Notes: a model not told the origin generated them from the sequence alone. DNA of 64,000 nt from an uncultured Colwellia sp. (GCA_913061475.1 CAJXUN010000012.1:28013-92012); one strand, 5' to 3'. Positions 9,898-17,956 are shown, counted from the stretch's first letter. A program made the numbers and translations.

Positions 9898-9961
9898 CAG
9901 TTGGTTAGGTTACGCTTCACATTTTAACCAACTATTATTTGCGTCTTAGTGGGGGCGTTAT
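9893..9961 (+). repeat. attC-like recombination site 2 (short form)
   Basis: AATAACAGTTGGTTA and TAACCAACT form an inverted repeat, and the site ends in GGGCGTTAT. The segment TTTTAACCAACTATT is shared with site 1. It overlaps the stop codon of the preceding gene, as is common for cassettes. Confidence 0.65.
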
Positions 9962-9974
9962 AAATTTCCCAAGG

Positions 9975-10379
9975 ATGGAGTTTAATTTGAAATATTTATC
10001 TTTTTTATTGTTGTATTGTTTCTCTTTATATTTTCTTATAGCTAGTAATGCAACTATTGGACTTGCTTCACATGAAAGTGAACAATGGAAATACATCTAT
10101 TTATTTTGTTTCATTGGTCTAATATCAATACCAATCTCAACTGTAGTTTTTGTATTTAAAAGTAGAAGTATGGGATTAGATTATAAAAATAGACTTCAAA
10201 AAAAACTTAATTTGTCGTTAGTTGCTATTGTCGCCTTGGTGTTCTTTGCGGAGTTGTCTTTGACGCCAAAAACGAATATTAGAATAGATCTTTTACTAGT
10301 CATACCCGCTCTAATTGCACACGGCATTACTTTTTTAATTTTCACATTCAGTGTTAAAAAAGGTACACAAAACTTATAA
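9975..10379 (+). CDS. Four-helix membrane protein in cassette
   Basis: 134 residues with about four hydrophobic segments (near 6-26, 40-60, 78-98 and 104-125), so an inner-membrane protein of unknown function. The ATG at 9975 has no well-spaced ribosome site. An in-frame TTG at 9987 has GGAG 6 nt upstream and may be the true start. The gene lies alone between attC-like sites 2 and 3. No catalytic motif is visible and I do not recognise a family. Such small membrane proteins are common in cassette arrays, where some act in stress, immunity or toxin systems; that is a hint only. Confidence 0.65.
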   Translation: MEFNLKYLSFLLLYCFSLYFLIASNATIGLASHESEQWKYIYLFCFIGLISIPISTVVFVFKSRSMGLDYKNRLQKKLNLSLVAIVALVFFAELSLTPKTNIRIDLLLVIPALIAHGITFLIFTFSVKKGTQNL

Positions 10380-10457
10380 GCTATTCAAGCGGGACAAAAA
10401 ACAGTTGGTTTTTGCTCGTGGCTCGCTTATTTTATTGCCTCTTAATGAGGCGTTAGC
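10375..10457 (+). repeat. attC-like recombination site 3
   Basis: It contains CGGGACAAAAAACAGTTGG, CTCGCTTATTTT and TTGCCTCTTAATGAGGCGTTAGC. It is close to site 1 but lacks the AACCAACT block. The 5' core is degenerate (TTATAAGC). Confidence 0.75.
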
Positions 10458-10465
10458 ATTACTAA

Positions 10466-11263
10466 ATGGAGATTGGTGCAATTATTAAACTGAGTAGTTA
10501 CTTTTATATTAATGGTGAAACGGCTTTACATAAAAACTTTTTGTTTTGGTTTGCGACTTTATTCCCATTGATTTTAGCTTTTTGTTTTGCATATCCTTTA
10601 TCACATGGACTTAAATTGTCAGGAACTGTTGAAGCGTATTCTAATTTTATTTCAATATTTAAATTACCTTTATGGATTGCGTCTGGAAGCTTGATACTCG
10701 GAGTAACAGTTAGTCGGTTCCATAGCTCAGAGCAGCGAGCTATAACAATTAAACAAAGTATAAATCAAAATAACTTTGCTAATTACTTAAACCATCGAGA
10801 TCATTTTCAAAAATACCTAACCCCAATAGCTGCAAATTTTGATGTAGAAGTAGATCCTTTTAAGATATACGGCATTATTTTTAGTTCCTCTACACCATAT
10901 AATGCAAACGTAAAATTGTCAGATGGAATATTTGACTTCTTTTCCGAAAAATTAGAAACAGAGTTTTGGTCAAAAATGAAATTTTCAGCGCCAAATTTCA
11001 CTAATCAAGAGGTTAATATTTATTTCCCCAGATTTGCTAAATCAATTGGCATTAATGCAGAAAATATTACTCTAAGTGACTTTGAAGAATTAAAGACATT
11101 ATTAGTTAAAATTCGTAAAATATATCGCCGTGCTATGGAGTATGGAATAACTAGAGAAACATCAGAATCTTTCCAAGAAATAGAAGAATCTGGATTTTCT
11201 ATGCTAATAGGTGAGTTTAGTCAGTGGGCACATGAAAACAACTTTAAGAAGCGGTGGCCGTAA
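10466..11263 (+). CDS. Two-TM protein with large cytoplasmic domain in cassette
   Basis: 265 residues. Two membrane helices (about 25-45 and 65-85) are followed by a conserved-looking segment SRFHSSEQRAITIKQS and a soluble C-terminal domain of about 170 residues. This layout (short N-terminus, two TMs, then an arginine/glutamine-rich helix of 'SEQ.xxxI' style) recurs in membrane proteins of phage-defence and retron loci, but I cannot assign a family. The gene is bounded by attC-like site 3 on the left and a half attC at 11265. It is AT-rich like its neighbours. Treat as an unknown cassette gene, possibly a membrane effector. Confidence 0.65.
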   Translation: MEIGAIIKLSSYFYINGETALHKNFLFWFATLFPLILAFCFAYPLSHGLKLSGTVEAYSNFISIFKLPLWIASGSLILGVTVSRFHSSEQRAITIKQSINQNNFANYLNHRDHFQKYLTPIAANFDVEVDPFKIYGIIFSSSTPYNANVKLSDGIFDFFSEKLETEFWSKMKFSAPNFTNQEVNIYFPRFAKSIGINAENITLSDFEELKTLLVKIRKIYRRAMEYGITRETSESFQEIEESGFSMLIGEFSQWAHENNFKKRWP

Positions 11264-11264
11264 T

Positions 11265-11273
11265 GCTAACAAG
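11265..11273 (+). repeat. Half attC core, interrupted
   Basis: GCTAACAAG immediately follows the stop of the two-TM gene, as in the left end of site 1 (CTAACAAG). The rest of an attC is not seen here; a decayed transposase sequence begins about 20 bp further on. Confidence 0.5.
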
Positions 11274-11291
11274 TGACTATGGTGTCAATTC

Positions 11292-11481
11292 TTAATTATT
11301 ATTCATTTTTGGTTCCCAATAAACACCATCCCTCACCATCGAATTTAAGACCACTATCATCTTTCTCACGCACACTATAATCGCTATTTTTTCGGTTTCC
11401 AGCGGCGATTAGTCGCTAATATGTTGCTTTAAAAACCGGTTGTATTGCATCGCTGACATCATCGACATGAACATCGCTGTG
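11292..11481 (-). pseudogene. Decayed IS110-family transposase, C-terminal fragment
   Basis: Read on the minus strand, the three frames together give the C-terminus of an IS110/IS1111 transposase. The order is AMFMSMMSAMQYN, then (frameshift) QPVFKATY, a TAG stop, RLIAAG, a 1-base deletion, and PKKIAIIVCVRKM. It continues in frame through VLNSMVRDGVYWEP to a TAA at 11292. The series matches the conserved 'AxMSAxxYNPVFK-YxRLxAAGKPKK-ALVAxxRKMxxxLNxMxRD' tail of the family. At least two frameshifts and one stop show it is dead. Only about 65 codons remain and the N-terminal DEDD catalytic domain is absent. Confidence 0.8.
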
Positions 11482-11498
11482 GGTATTTGGTGATGTGA

Positions 11499-11774
11499 AA
11501 AATTTCAGCGCAAAAAGAACCAACAGAAAATGTCAAAAAAGAAAGAATTGAAATTGAAGTCAAAAAATTATGTATTATAAAACCATATAGAAAGTGCTTT
11601 CCCTATATATTTGGTTTTGTTGCAGGATTTGGGGCTATACTATGTTGGTTTGGTTTTCGTCAAAGGATTGTAGATATTTATCCTGATGAAGAAGCTTTGC
11701 GTAAAGAACAACTTAAGAGTTTAATAATTGCTAACAGGGCAGCGTCACGAGTTAAGTTTAAAAAACGTAGATAA
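11499..11774 (+). pseudogene. 5'-truncated membrane-protein fragment without a start codon
   Basis: The frame is open from just after the TGA at 11496-11498 to TAA 11774 (91 codons). It has no ATG, and no GTG or TTG until deep inside the frame. It encodes a charged N-terminal stretch, one clear membrane helix (FPYIFGFVAGFGAILCWFGF) and a basic tail ending FKKRR. It probably lost its 5' end when the neighbouring IS sequence inserted or rearranged. The parent family is not recognised. Confidence 0.5.
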
Positions 11775-11793
11775 AAAGCAAATCAACTACGAT

Positions 11794-11852
11794 AACTAAC
11801 AGTTTGCTAGACTTCGCTATACAAATTTTTTGCCTGGTATTAAGGCGTCAAT
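11794..11852 (+). repeat. attC-like recombination site 4 (degenerate)
   Basis: AACTAACAGTTTG ... TTTTTTGCCTGGTATTAAGGCGTCAA has the same arrangement as site 2, with a GCCT/AGGC stem. The right core is GCGTCAA instead of GTTAG. Confidence 0.55.
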
Positions 11853-11870
11853 CACTTCTAGGAAAAGTCT

Positions 11871-12833
11871 ATGAAACCGTTTATCTGCATAATTTCCATT
11901 TTATTTGTTTCTTCATGCACTACACCAATAAGTGTTAAAGCAAATTCCACCGAGTTAACGAGTCATCAGATATCCACTATTGCTAAATCGGATTGGATTC
12001 ATGGCTCTGAAAATTGTAAAACTAATCAAGAATCAACGTTTGATGTTTATAAACATGATGAGCAGAGTTTTATTATTCGACAAAACAAATGCCTAACCTT
12101 TGAAGCGCCTTTTAGCTATATTTTGGTTGGAGCTCAACAAATTTTGGTCTTAGATACGGGTGCGTTAAGTGATAATCCTGAGTTTTCTTTGTATGCAGAG
12201 TTAGAGAAAATCATTGGAAAAAGTCAATTAGCCGTTAAGAAATTACTTGTCGTTCACTCACATAGTCACAGCGATCATTATCAAGGCGATGTTTATTTTA
12301 ATGGACGGAAAAATGTTGAAGTCGTTAAAAAATCAGCGTCAGACGTCAGGTCATTTTTTAGTTTTTCCGATTGGCCTCAAGAAGAAAAAACAATTGATCT
12401 TGGAGGCAGAAAAATAGTTGTTATACCTACGCCTGGTCATCAAGAAGAAGCAATAAGTATATATGACCATCATACAAAATGGCTAATGACAGGAGATACA
12501 TTATACCCTGGTTATATTTATGTAAAAAACTGGCAAGCATACAAAGATAGTATTGATAGATTAACACACTTTACTAAAAATAATGCTGTTACAGCCATCA
12601 TGGGGGCACATATAGAAAAGCAAAAATCACCAAATTCCTATTTTCCTATTGGTTCAATCTACCAACCCAATGAGGCAAACCTTGATTTAACAGTTGAAAG
12701 CTTGCAGCTTCTAAATAAAGAGCTAAAACACCACAATAAACCACGTGAAATTATATTAGATGACTTCATTATAAAACCGATGAGTAGCTTACAAAAAATG
12801 CTAAGTAATACTGCAAGGTGGTTCACTCAATAG
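11871..12833 (+). CDS. MBL-fold metallo-hydrolase lipoprotein
   Basis: 320 residues. The N-terminus is a lipoprotein signal with FVSSC, so Cys16 is the likely lipidated residue. The metallo-beta-lactamase core shows the metal motif HSHSHSDH near residue 130, then PTPGHQE, MTGDTLYPG and MGAHIE, which are the expected positions of the later metal ligands. The superfamily hydrolyses lactams, lactones, thioesters and phosphoesters; the substrate cannot be read here. It starts 19 nt after attC-like site 4, so it may also be a cassette gene, though its right border has no clear attC. Activity against beta-lactams is not implied. Confidence 0.88.
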   Translation: MKPFICIISILFVSSCTTPISVKANSTELTSHQISTIAKSDWIHGSENCKTNQESTFDVYKHDEQSFIIRQNKCLTFEAPFSYILVGAQQILVLDTGALSDNPEFSLYAELEKIIGKSQLAVKKLLVVHSHSHSDHYQGDVYFNGRKNVEVVKKSASDVRSFFSFSDWPQEEKTIDLGGRKIVVIPTPGHQEEAISIYDHHTKWLMTGDTLYPGYIYVKNWQAYKDSIDRLTHFTKNNAVTAIMGAHIEKQKSPNSYFPIGSIYQPNEANLDLTVESLQLLNKELKHHNKPREIILDDFIIKPMSSLQKMLSNTARWFTQ

Positions 12834-12903
12834 CAACAGTATTCAAGCCACACAAGCAGTGATGCGGTAATTTTCGGTCACATAGATATGACTGTCGATG
12901 TAA

Positions 12904-13086
12904 TCAAGATCAATAACGCCAAATACTGATACTTTTGGTTTAAATATCAGCGAATACCTTGGGTATTTTCATCGACATGATGAAGGCAACGATACATGGC
13001 GCTATATATTTACACCGCCAAAAAAAATTAACCCAATACCTGTAACGGCTAAATTATTATTGTATTGCGTAAATAGTAATAAGTAG
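12904..13086 (+). pseudogene. Residual open frame without start
   Basis: After an in-frame TAA at 12901, 60 codons run to TAG 13086. They read like real protein (FGLNISEYLGYF, then DTWRYIFTPP) but contain no ATG. The flanking DNA 12834-13149 holds nothing else that I can identify. It is probably the tail of a deleted gene; the family is unknown. Confidence 0.35.
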
Positions 13087-13149
13087 GTATAAAACTATCG
13101 GTCTCGCTGATTGTAGTCCCTTATTAGGCCTTAAATGTATAGGATAATC

Positions 13150-13503
13150 ATGTACAAACTCATAGTTTTAAGCTCAATATTGATAACCGCTATTTTTTCA
13201 GCAAAGGTTAAAAGTAGTGAATGTGATATTTCAGGTATTTGGGATCACAGCGCTAAACCTGCAAAACTTTTTATTGATCTAACTAAAGGTGAAATATCAG
13301 TTCATTCTCACGATGTAACCCCTAAATCAATTGGTTTGGTGGTTTTGAAAAATCTTAAACTTGGGACAACGAAATATGCGTGGGATGCAAAAATGTACAG
13401 CGCAGCAGAAGATGCATTTGTTGATGTTGAAATAACGTCAAAAAGCTGTAACCAATTAAGTGTTGATTTTCATGGTGAAGAAGTTTTACGACTGATCAGG
13501 TAA
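13150..13503 (+). CDS. Small exported hypothetical protein
   Basis: 117 residues from ATG 13150, preferred over 13135 because AGGA lies 5 nt upstream. The first 22 residues are a signal peptide ending about KVKSSE. The mature protein has two cysteines (in SECDIS and SKSCNQ) that could form a disulfide, and a segment GIWDHSAKPAKLFIDL reminiscent of small periplasmic beta-domains. The family is not recognised. It belongs to the same run of small AT-rich plus-strand genes, but no attC-like site flanks it clearly. Confidence 0.7.
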   Translation: MYKLIVLSSILITAIFSAKVKSSECDISGIWDHSAKPAKLFIDLTKGEISVHSHDVTPKSIGLVVLKNLKLGTTKYAWDAKMYSAAEDAFVDVEITSKSCNQLSVDFHGEEVLRLIR

Positions 13504-13629
13504 GTTTAAACATTATCGACTGTTCTAGATGAATAAAACAGACAATTAAAGCTGCTCTCGGCACCACTGTGGTAGATAGCTTTTAGTTTCATCAAAAAAC
13601 TTTAACCATCATGTAGACAAGGAAGCATA

Positions 13630-14034
13630 GTGAGTAAATTAACAGTTATATTGATTATATTTTTCATGGTTGGATGCACATCAACTGACAATAGTAAGCT
13701 GGGTTATAATGGAGTAACTCAATCAACTCCTGATAATTTAGGCGCATTACAAACGCTAGAAAGCCTTAAAAGTAACCCTGATGCGCGGTTTAGCAATCAA
13801 AGTGGTTGGATTATCATTAATGTTGACGTTGCAGATGAACAAGCAATCTATTCGTTTACTCCTAAATCCCACCCAGCTTATCCATCGATAGTGAAAAGAG
13901 AAATAGTAGAGAGAAACGGCGCTATACACATAGACATGAGCGCAAAGTGTAGCGCATCAAAGGCGGTGTGTGATGAGCTTATCCAGCAATTTTTAGCACT
14001 AAACAATCAAATCAAGCAATCAATGCAAAGATAG
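13630..14034 (+). CDS. Small lipoprotein of unknown function
   Basis: 134 residues beginning at GTG 13630 with AAGGAAG upstream. The signal ends in the lipobox MVGC, so lipidation at Cys16 is expected. The mature region has a SGWIIINVDVADEQAIYSF strand pattern and two cysteines (KCSASKAVC) spaced by six residues near the C-terminus. I do not recognise the family. It is the last plus-strand gene of the accessory block. Confidence 0.7.
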   Translation: MSKLTVILIIFFMVGCTSTDNSKLGYNGVTQSTPDNLGALQTLESLKSNPDARFSNQSGWIIINVDVADEQAIYSFTPKSHPAYPSIVKREIVERNGAIHIDMSAKCSASKAVCDELIQQFLALNNQIKQSMQR

Positions 14035-14041
14035 TAAGCGC

Positions 14042-14098
14042 CTAACAATAATACAGAGTATTAAATCGCCACTAACACAGAGTAATATTAGATAGTGG
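14042..14098. other. Core-like GCCTAACAA followed by a hairpin
   Basis: GCCTAACAA (14042-14050) looks like the left core of an attC site. It is followed by the stem CCACTA / TAGTGG (14073-14098). It may be the right border of the cassette block, or just a terminator between convergent genes. Weak evidence. Confidence 0.35.
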
Positions 14099-14105
14099 CT
14101 AGCAC

Positions 14106-14324
14106 TTATAAACCGGCTTGGATCATTGCTTTAATTTTATGGGCCTTAACAAAGTGATCTAATTTATGCGTTTGAATCCACCAAGTAGCGGCTTCCATAA
14201 GCAGCTCAGGGGTATCATTTTTATTGGCAAAAAAAGCATAAAATGAAAGGCCAACATCATCACCTTTACTGGCAATCTTTTTATCACAAACCTTGATGAT
14301 TTTAGCTCTTAATTCTGCTCTCAT
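14106..14324 (-). CDS. Small conserved protein (DUF6500-like)
   Basis: A 72-residue soluble protein with a lysine-rich helix, a SFYAFFANKNDTPELLMEAA centre and the end ATWWIQTHKLDHFVKAHKIK. The pattern seems familiar from small conserved proteins of marine gammaproteobacteria now called DUF6500, but I hold that name loosely. There is no signal or membrane segment. It lies 29 nt downstream of the ycgN-family gene on the same strand and is probably co-transcribed. Confidence 0.65.
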   Translation of the reverse strand: MRAELRAKIIKVCDKKIASKGDDVGLSFYAFFANKNDTPELLMEAATWWIQTHKLDHFVKAHKIKAMIQAGL

Positions 14325-14353
14325 TATTTACTCGTCAGGTTAAATTTTTGGTT

Positions 14354-14908
14354 TTAATCCACATCATGCAAAGGCCACAACACGATATAATCTTCGAAGT
14401 CTTCCAATTCAACATCGTTATCTTTAATGATTTTGCCACGTACCGACATGCCTGCTTGATGCATGGCTGACTTTTTACCGTTATGTAATAACGGGTGCCA
14501 AGACGGCATGCCTCTGCCCTCTTTTAAGCGTCGATAAGTACAGCTTGGTGGCATAAAAAACACATCGTCTAAGTTTTCTTGCGTAAGCTGAACACAATCT
14601 GGCACTAACACAGTACGTTGCTCATATTTGGAACACTGGCAACTTTTATCGTTAAGTAAATGACAAGCAATGTTTGAGTAGTTCATTTGCTCACCCTCCA
14701 CAATATGCGTTGTCGGCATTAATTCAGTTTCATCTGTGGTACTTTCATCATCAATAAACTTGTGTAAACAGCATTTAGCACAGCCGTCACATAATGACTC
14801 CCACTCAGGTCGGGTCATTTCGTTGAGTGTTTTGGTTTCCCAAAAACGCTCTATCGGCATTTTTTTTGCTTTGTCTTTTGACAACGAGCGATTACTTTTT
14901 TTACTCAT
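14354..14908 (-). CDS. YcgN family cysteine-cluster protein (UPF0260)
   Basis: 184 residues. The conserved Cys cluster CDGCAKCCLHK lies near residues 40-50, with further cysteines in IACHLL, CQCSKY and PDCVQL that could bind a metal or Fe-S cluster. Length and the ending VLWPLHD are typical of YcgN/UPF0260. The biochemical role of the family is unknown; it resembles the CxxxCxxC proteins grouped as 'zinc- or iron-chelating domain'. It is followed by the MltB-like gene and ycgL, an order similar to other Alteromonadales. Confidence 0.9.
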   Translation of the reverse strand: MSKKSNRSLSKDKAKKMPIERFWETKTLNEMTRPEWESLCDGCAKCCLHKFIDDESTTDETELMPTTHIVEGEQMNYSNIACHLLNDKSCQCSKYEQRTVLVPDCVQLTQENLDDVFFMPPSCTYRRLKEGRGMPSWHPLLHNGKKSAMHQAGMSVRGKIIKDNDVELEDFEDYIVLWPLHDVD

Positions 14909-14946
14909 AGCGCTACTTATTACACTTAGTTATGGTTTATAGAGGC

Positions 14947-16005
14947 TTATTTAATCGCTGGGTATTTAATATGATCAGATAAATGCCCAACCGAGCTAAC
15001 AAAATAGTATGACAAGTTCCAATGCATCAAACTTTTATAGTTATTGTAAGCCAGATAAGCACGACCTTTTACGCCATCAGGAAAAACTAATGTTGCATTA
15101 ACATCTACCTGAGGCAAGTTAGTGCCGTCGGTACGTCGAACACCTAATGTCTGCCATTGTGCTAAGGTTTTTTCACTTTTAGCCCAGGCTTTTAGCCAGT
15201 TTTTACGTCCACCGGTTTTTTGAGGGATTGCCAGTGAGGTATCAAAATCACTAGGTAACTTAACTTGTCGTCCCCACGTTAGCGCGTCGTTCCAACCTTC
15301 ATTCTTTAAGTAATTTGCCATTGAAGCAAAAACATCAGCTTGATTGCCCCAAATGTCTTTTTTACCGTCACCATCACCATCAACCGCATAGGCAACAAAT
15401 GAGGTTGGCATAAACTGGTTTTGTCCCATAGCACCGGCCCAAGAGCCTTTCATGCTAGCGCTATCAATATGGCCTTCTTTCAATATTGTTAACGCTGCCC
15501 ATAATTGCTTTTTAAAGAACGCTTCGCGACGCCCTTCATACGCTAAGGTTGAAAGTGCAGAGACGACATTATAGTTGCCCATGATTTTGCCAAAGTTAGT
15601 CTCTAGCCCCCAAAGGGCAACAATAAATCGGGCTTGTACACCATATTCAGCAGCAACTTTGCTCAATAATTCTTGGTGTTCTTTATACATGGCTCTGGCG
15701 CGTTTTATTTTCCATTCAGGTAAACGCTTAGGTAAATAGCTATCGAGTGTTTCAACTTTTTCTGGTTGGCTACGATCCGCTTTTACCGCACGTTGATGAA
15801 AAACTGCATGAGCAAAAGACTCATCAATTAAGGTTTGTTCAAAACCCTTAGCAAGTGCTTCTTGTTTAAGCTTTACAAGGTATTGCTCAAACCCTGCTTG
15901 GGTAAGTGTTGGGGTTGTTTTAGTTTCAGCAGCCAATGTAGCTTGAGAGCACAGCGCTAAAAAAAGTGAAAATGATAAGCTTTTGACAGATTTAATATAA
16001 CGCAT
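14947..16005 (-). CDS. Lytic murein transglycosylase, MltB family
   Basis: 352 residues with a signal peptide (cleavage near ATLAAE, about 26). The catalytic Glu lies in ALWGLETNFG near residue 135, and the substrate groove motif GSWAGAMGQNQFMP is near 185. A DGDGDGKKDIW loop resembles the Ca-binding loop of MltB/Slt35. No lipobox Cys is seen, so it is a soluble periplasmic form. The family cleaves peptidoglycan glycan strands to 1,6-anhydromuropeptides. The gene stops 38 nt before ycgN and begins 2 nt after the ycgL stop, so the three are likely one transcript. Confidence 0.92.
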   Translation of the reverse strand: MRYIKSVKSLSFSLFLALCSQATLAAETKTTPTLTQAGFEQYLVKLKQEALAKGFEQTLIDESFAHAVFHQRAVKADRSQPEKVETLDSYLPKRLPEWKIKRARAMYKEHQELLSKVAAEYGVQARFIVALWGLETNFGKIMGNYNVVSALSTLAYEGRREAFFKKQLWAALTILKEGHIDSASMKGSWAGAMGQNQFMPTSFVAYAVDGDGDGKKDIWGNQADVFASMANYLKNEGWNDALTWGRQVKLPSDFDTSLAIPQKTGGRKNWLKAWAKSEKTLAQWQTLGVRRTDGTNLPQVDVNATLVFPDGVKGRAYLAYNNYKSLMHWNLSYYFVSSVGHLSDHIKYPAIK

Positions 16006-16007
16006 AA

Positions 16008-16304
16008 TTATTCCTCTGTGCTTTTCTGGTTGGCTAGGGTCATATTGGCTTTATGCGCTTTTAATAAATCATCTTCTTTCGGCGTTAATTGCAAATAGTA
16101 ACCTTGCTCAGCTAAGTTTTCTTTTACTTTGTCAATATCAGCAAAACCTAGCTTCACCTTTGTGGCAAGATTAAGCACGGTAACCATAATGGGTGTACCA
16201 AACATTTTCATTAGCGTTTCAGGTACATCGGAGAAATCATCCCGTTTATTAATAAAGAGATAGGTTTGCGCTTTTTTTGAACTTTTATAAACACTACACA
16301 GCAT
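16008..16304 (-). CDS. YcgL domain protein
   Basis: 98 residues, the usual size for the YcgL family (UPF0745). It starts LCSVYKSSKK, continues TYLFINKRDDFSDVPE and ends YYLQLTPKEDDLLKAH, all recognisable parts of the domain. It is a small cytoplasmic alpha/beta protein whose biochemical role is undefined. It is the upstream member of the ycgL-mltB-ycgN run. Confidence 0.92.
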   Translation of the reverse strand: MLCSVYKSSKKAQTYLFINKRDDFSDVPETLMKMFGTPIMVTVLNLATKVKLGFADIDKVKENLAEQGYYLQLTPKEDDLLKAHKANMTLANQKSTEE

Positions 16305-16469
16305 AATGGAGACCTATGATTGAATGGAATTTGGAAATTTTTTCATTTACGTTCTTAACACTATTTTTGTTAAATGTGCATATAACCTAACACTGCAGCA
16401 CCACAAACTATTTACATACCGTGTGTCATACTTTACTCACGGAATGTATTACTCACATCAGTTACTGGC

Positions 16470-16521
16470 ATTGATTGCTGACATTAGTGGCTAACATTAG
16501 TGACTAACATTGATGACAGCC
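16470..16521. repeat. Four imperfect 13-bp tandem repeats
   Basis: The units are ATTGATTGCTGAC, ATTAGTGGCTAAC, ATTAGTGACTAAC and ATTGATGACAGCC. They lie between the rnd stop and the start of ycgL. No function is evident. Confidence 0.7.
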
Positions 16522-16535
16522 ATTAACACGTCACT

Positions 16536-17687
16536 CTATTTGAAATCATTCTCAACAAATGCTAACAATTTATCACCGCATACTGGCTTGCGCCAGCCAC
16601 GCATAACATCAACTAAGTGAATATTATGCTCAGCGTCATTAAGTTTAAAGTGCCAAGATAAGAACTGGTTTATTTGTTTTTTTGAGGCCAAATTTTCTGT
16701 CAGTAAATTGGCTTGCTCACTTATTTTACCAAGATAACTTTTAACTTTTTTAAAGTTTTGTTTATAACCTGGATATTCATCAAGGCGTACGATTGGCTCT
16801 GGCAATTCAGGGTTTTTCTCTTCATTAACTCGTTTTAATACCGATAGCATCGCATTACCTTTGTGCCTCACATCAAGCGTTTCAACCCCTTCAATATTCG
16901 CCATAATAGCAACATTAGCAGGATTAACTTGCGCGATGGCTAATAAAGTATGATCTTTCACGATAAAGCCAATAGGACGATCTTTTTGTTTTGCCTGTTG
17001 GTAGCGCCAAATGGTTAATTGCTGCAATATGTATAACTGCTGAGGGCTTAAGCGCCAAGCCATTTTAATATTACGATACAACAGGCTTTCATCAATCGGG
17101 GTAAATTTACGCTCAACCATTAAGTCACTTTCTTCTTGCGCTGCCGCTAGCCAGCCAGACTTTTCAATATCGGCCATTAACAAAGGTAAAACATTAAATA
17201 AATGTTCAACGTCTGCCTCAGCATACTTAAGCTGTTTAGTGGTTAATGGTCGCTTCATCCAATCAGTTCGGGATTCAGACTTGTCGAGTTCAATATCCGT
17301 GTAATGCGCAATCATAGCCGCATAACCCATTGATAAGCCGTGGCCTAAAAATGCCATAATAATTTGGCTATCAATTAAGTTTACCGGTCGACAATTACCG
17401 GCAGTGAGGAAAACTTCGAGATCTTCCGAGCAAGCATGTAGTACTTTTTGAATGTGAGGATTTTCAAGTAACTGCCAAAAAGGTGATAAATCAGCTAAAG
17501 CAACGGGGTCAATTAACGCCAGTGTATTGCCGTCATTTATCTGAATAAGCCCTAATTTAGGGTAGAGTGTTCGGGTGCGAACAAACTCGGTATCAATAGC
17601 AAGCACAGGCGCTTGCGCATAACGTTGACAGACTTGATGTAATTGTTCAGGGCTTTCGACATAAATTCTTTCAAGAGTTGCTTGCAC
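16536..17687 (-). CDS. rnd: Ribonuclease D
   Basis: 383 residues from GTG 17687, chosen because AGGA lies 6 nt upstream; a longer in-frame TTG at 17708 has no site. The N-terminal DEDD exonuclease domain shows AIDTEFVRTRTL (Exo I), SEDLEVF (Exo II) and a YAEADVEHL (Exo III) region. An HRDC-type helical domain begins near residue 210. RNase D trims the 3' ends of tRNA precursors and other stable RNAs. It is a single gene with 269 bp to rluB. Confidence 0.94.
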   Translation of the reverse strand: MQATLERIYVESPEQLHQVCQRYAQAPVLAIDTEFVRTRTLYPKLGLIQINDGNTLALIDPVALADLSPFWQLLENPHIQKVLHACSEDLEVFLTAGNCRPVNLIDSQIIMAFLGHGLSMGYAAMIAHYTDIELDKSESRTDWMKRPLTTKQLKYAEADVEHLFNVLPLLMADIEKSGWLAAAQEESDLMVERKFTPIDESLLYRNIKMAWRLSPQQLYILQQLTIWRYQQAKQKDRPIGFIVKDHTLLAIAQVNPANVAIMANIEGVETLDVRHKGNAMLSVLKRVNEEKNPELPEPIVRLDEYPGYKQNFKKVKSYLGKISEQANLLTENLASKKQINQFLSWHFKLNDAEHNIHLVDVMRGWRKPVCGDKLLAFVENDFK

Positions 17688-17840
17688 GTAATATCCTATA
17701 TAAATCAAATACTGGGCTGAATGTTTTCACTACGCTAACATCATAAATATGGGCAATGGAAATAGCGAAAATATATTCAGCGTTACAATATCTTATTTTC
17801 TAGCGCTTGCCAAAATGAAATTTAATGGTGCTGCGCAAAT

Positions 17841-17882
17841 AAAAATGACAAGCTCAACCTTTTAGGGCGCTTGTCATTTTTT
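17841..17882 (-). terminator. Rho-independent terminator downstream of rluB
   Basis: AAAAATGACAAGC ... GCTTGTCATTTTTT is a 13-bp stem flanked by A and T runs, so it could work in both directions. It lies about 75 nt beyond the rluB stop. Confidence 0.85.
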
Positions 17883-17956
17883 ACTTATTAGAAAGTACTG
17901 ATTAAAGCCTGCTTATTAAAACAAACCTTAGCCAACTGAACTTGACCACACAGCTA

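Noticed and set aside
11871..12833. Beta-lactamase resistance gene
   Set aside because: The MBL fold and lipobox are clear, but the sequence does not resemble acquired carbapenemases and the superfamily has many other activities.
14042..14098. Fifth complete attC site
   Set aside because: Only a left core-like GCCTAACAA and an unrelated hairpin are present; the right core is missing.
8245..14100. CRISPR array or prophage in the accessory block
   Set aside because: The repeats are few, unequal and gene-separated, with attC-like structure; no phage structural or cas genes are seen.
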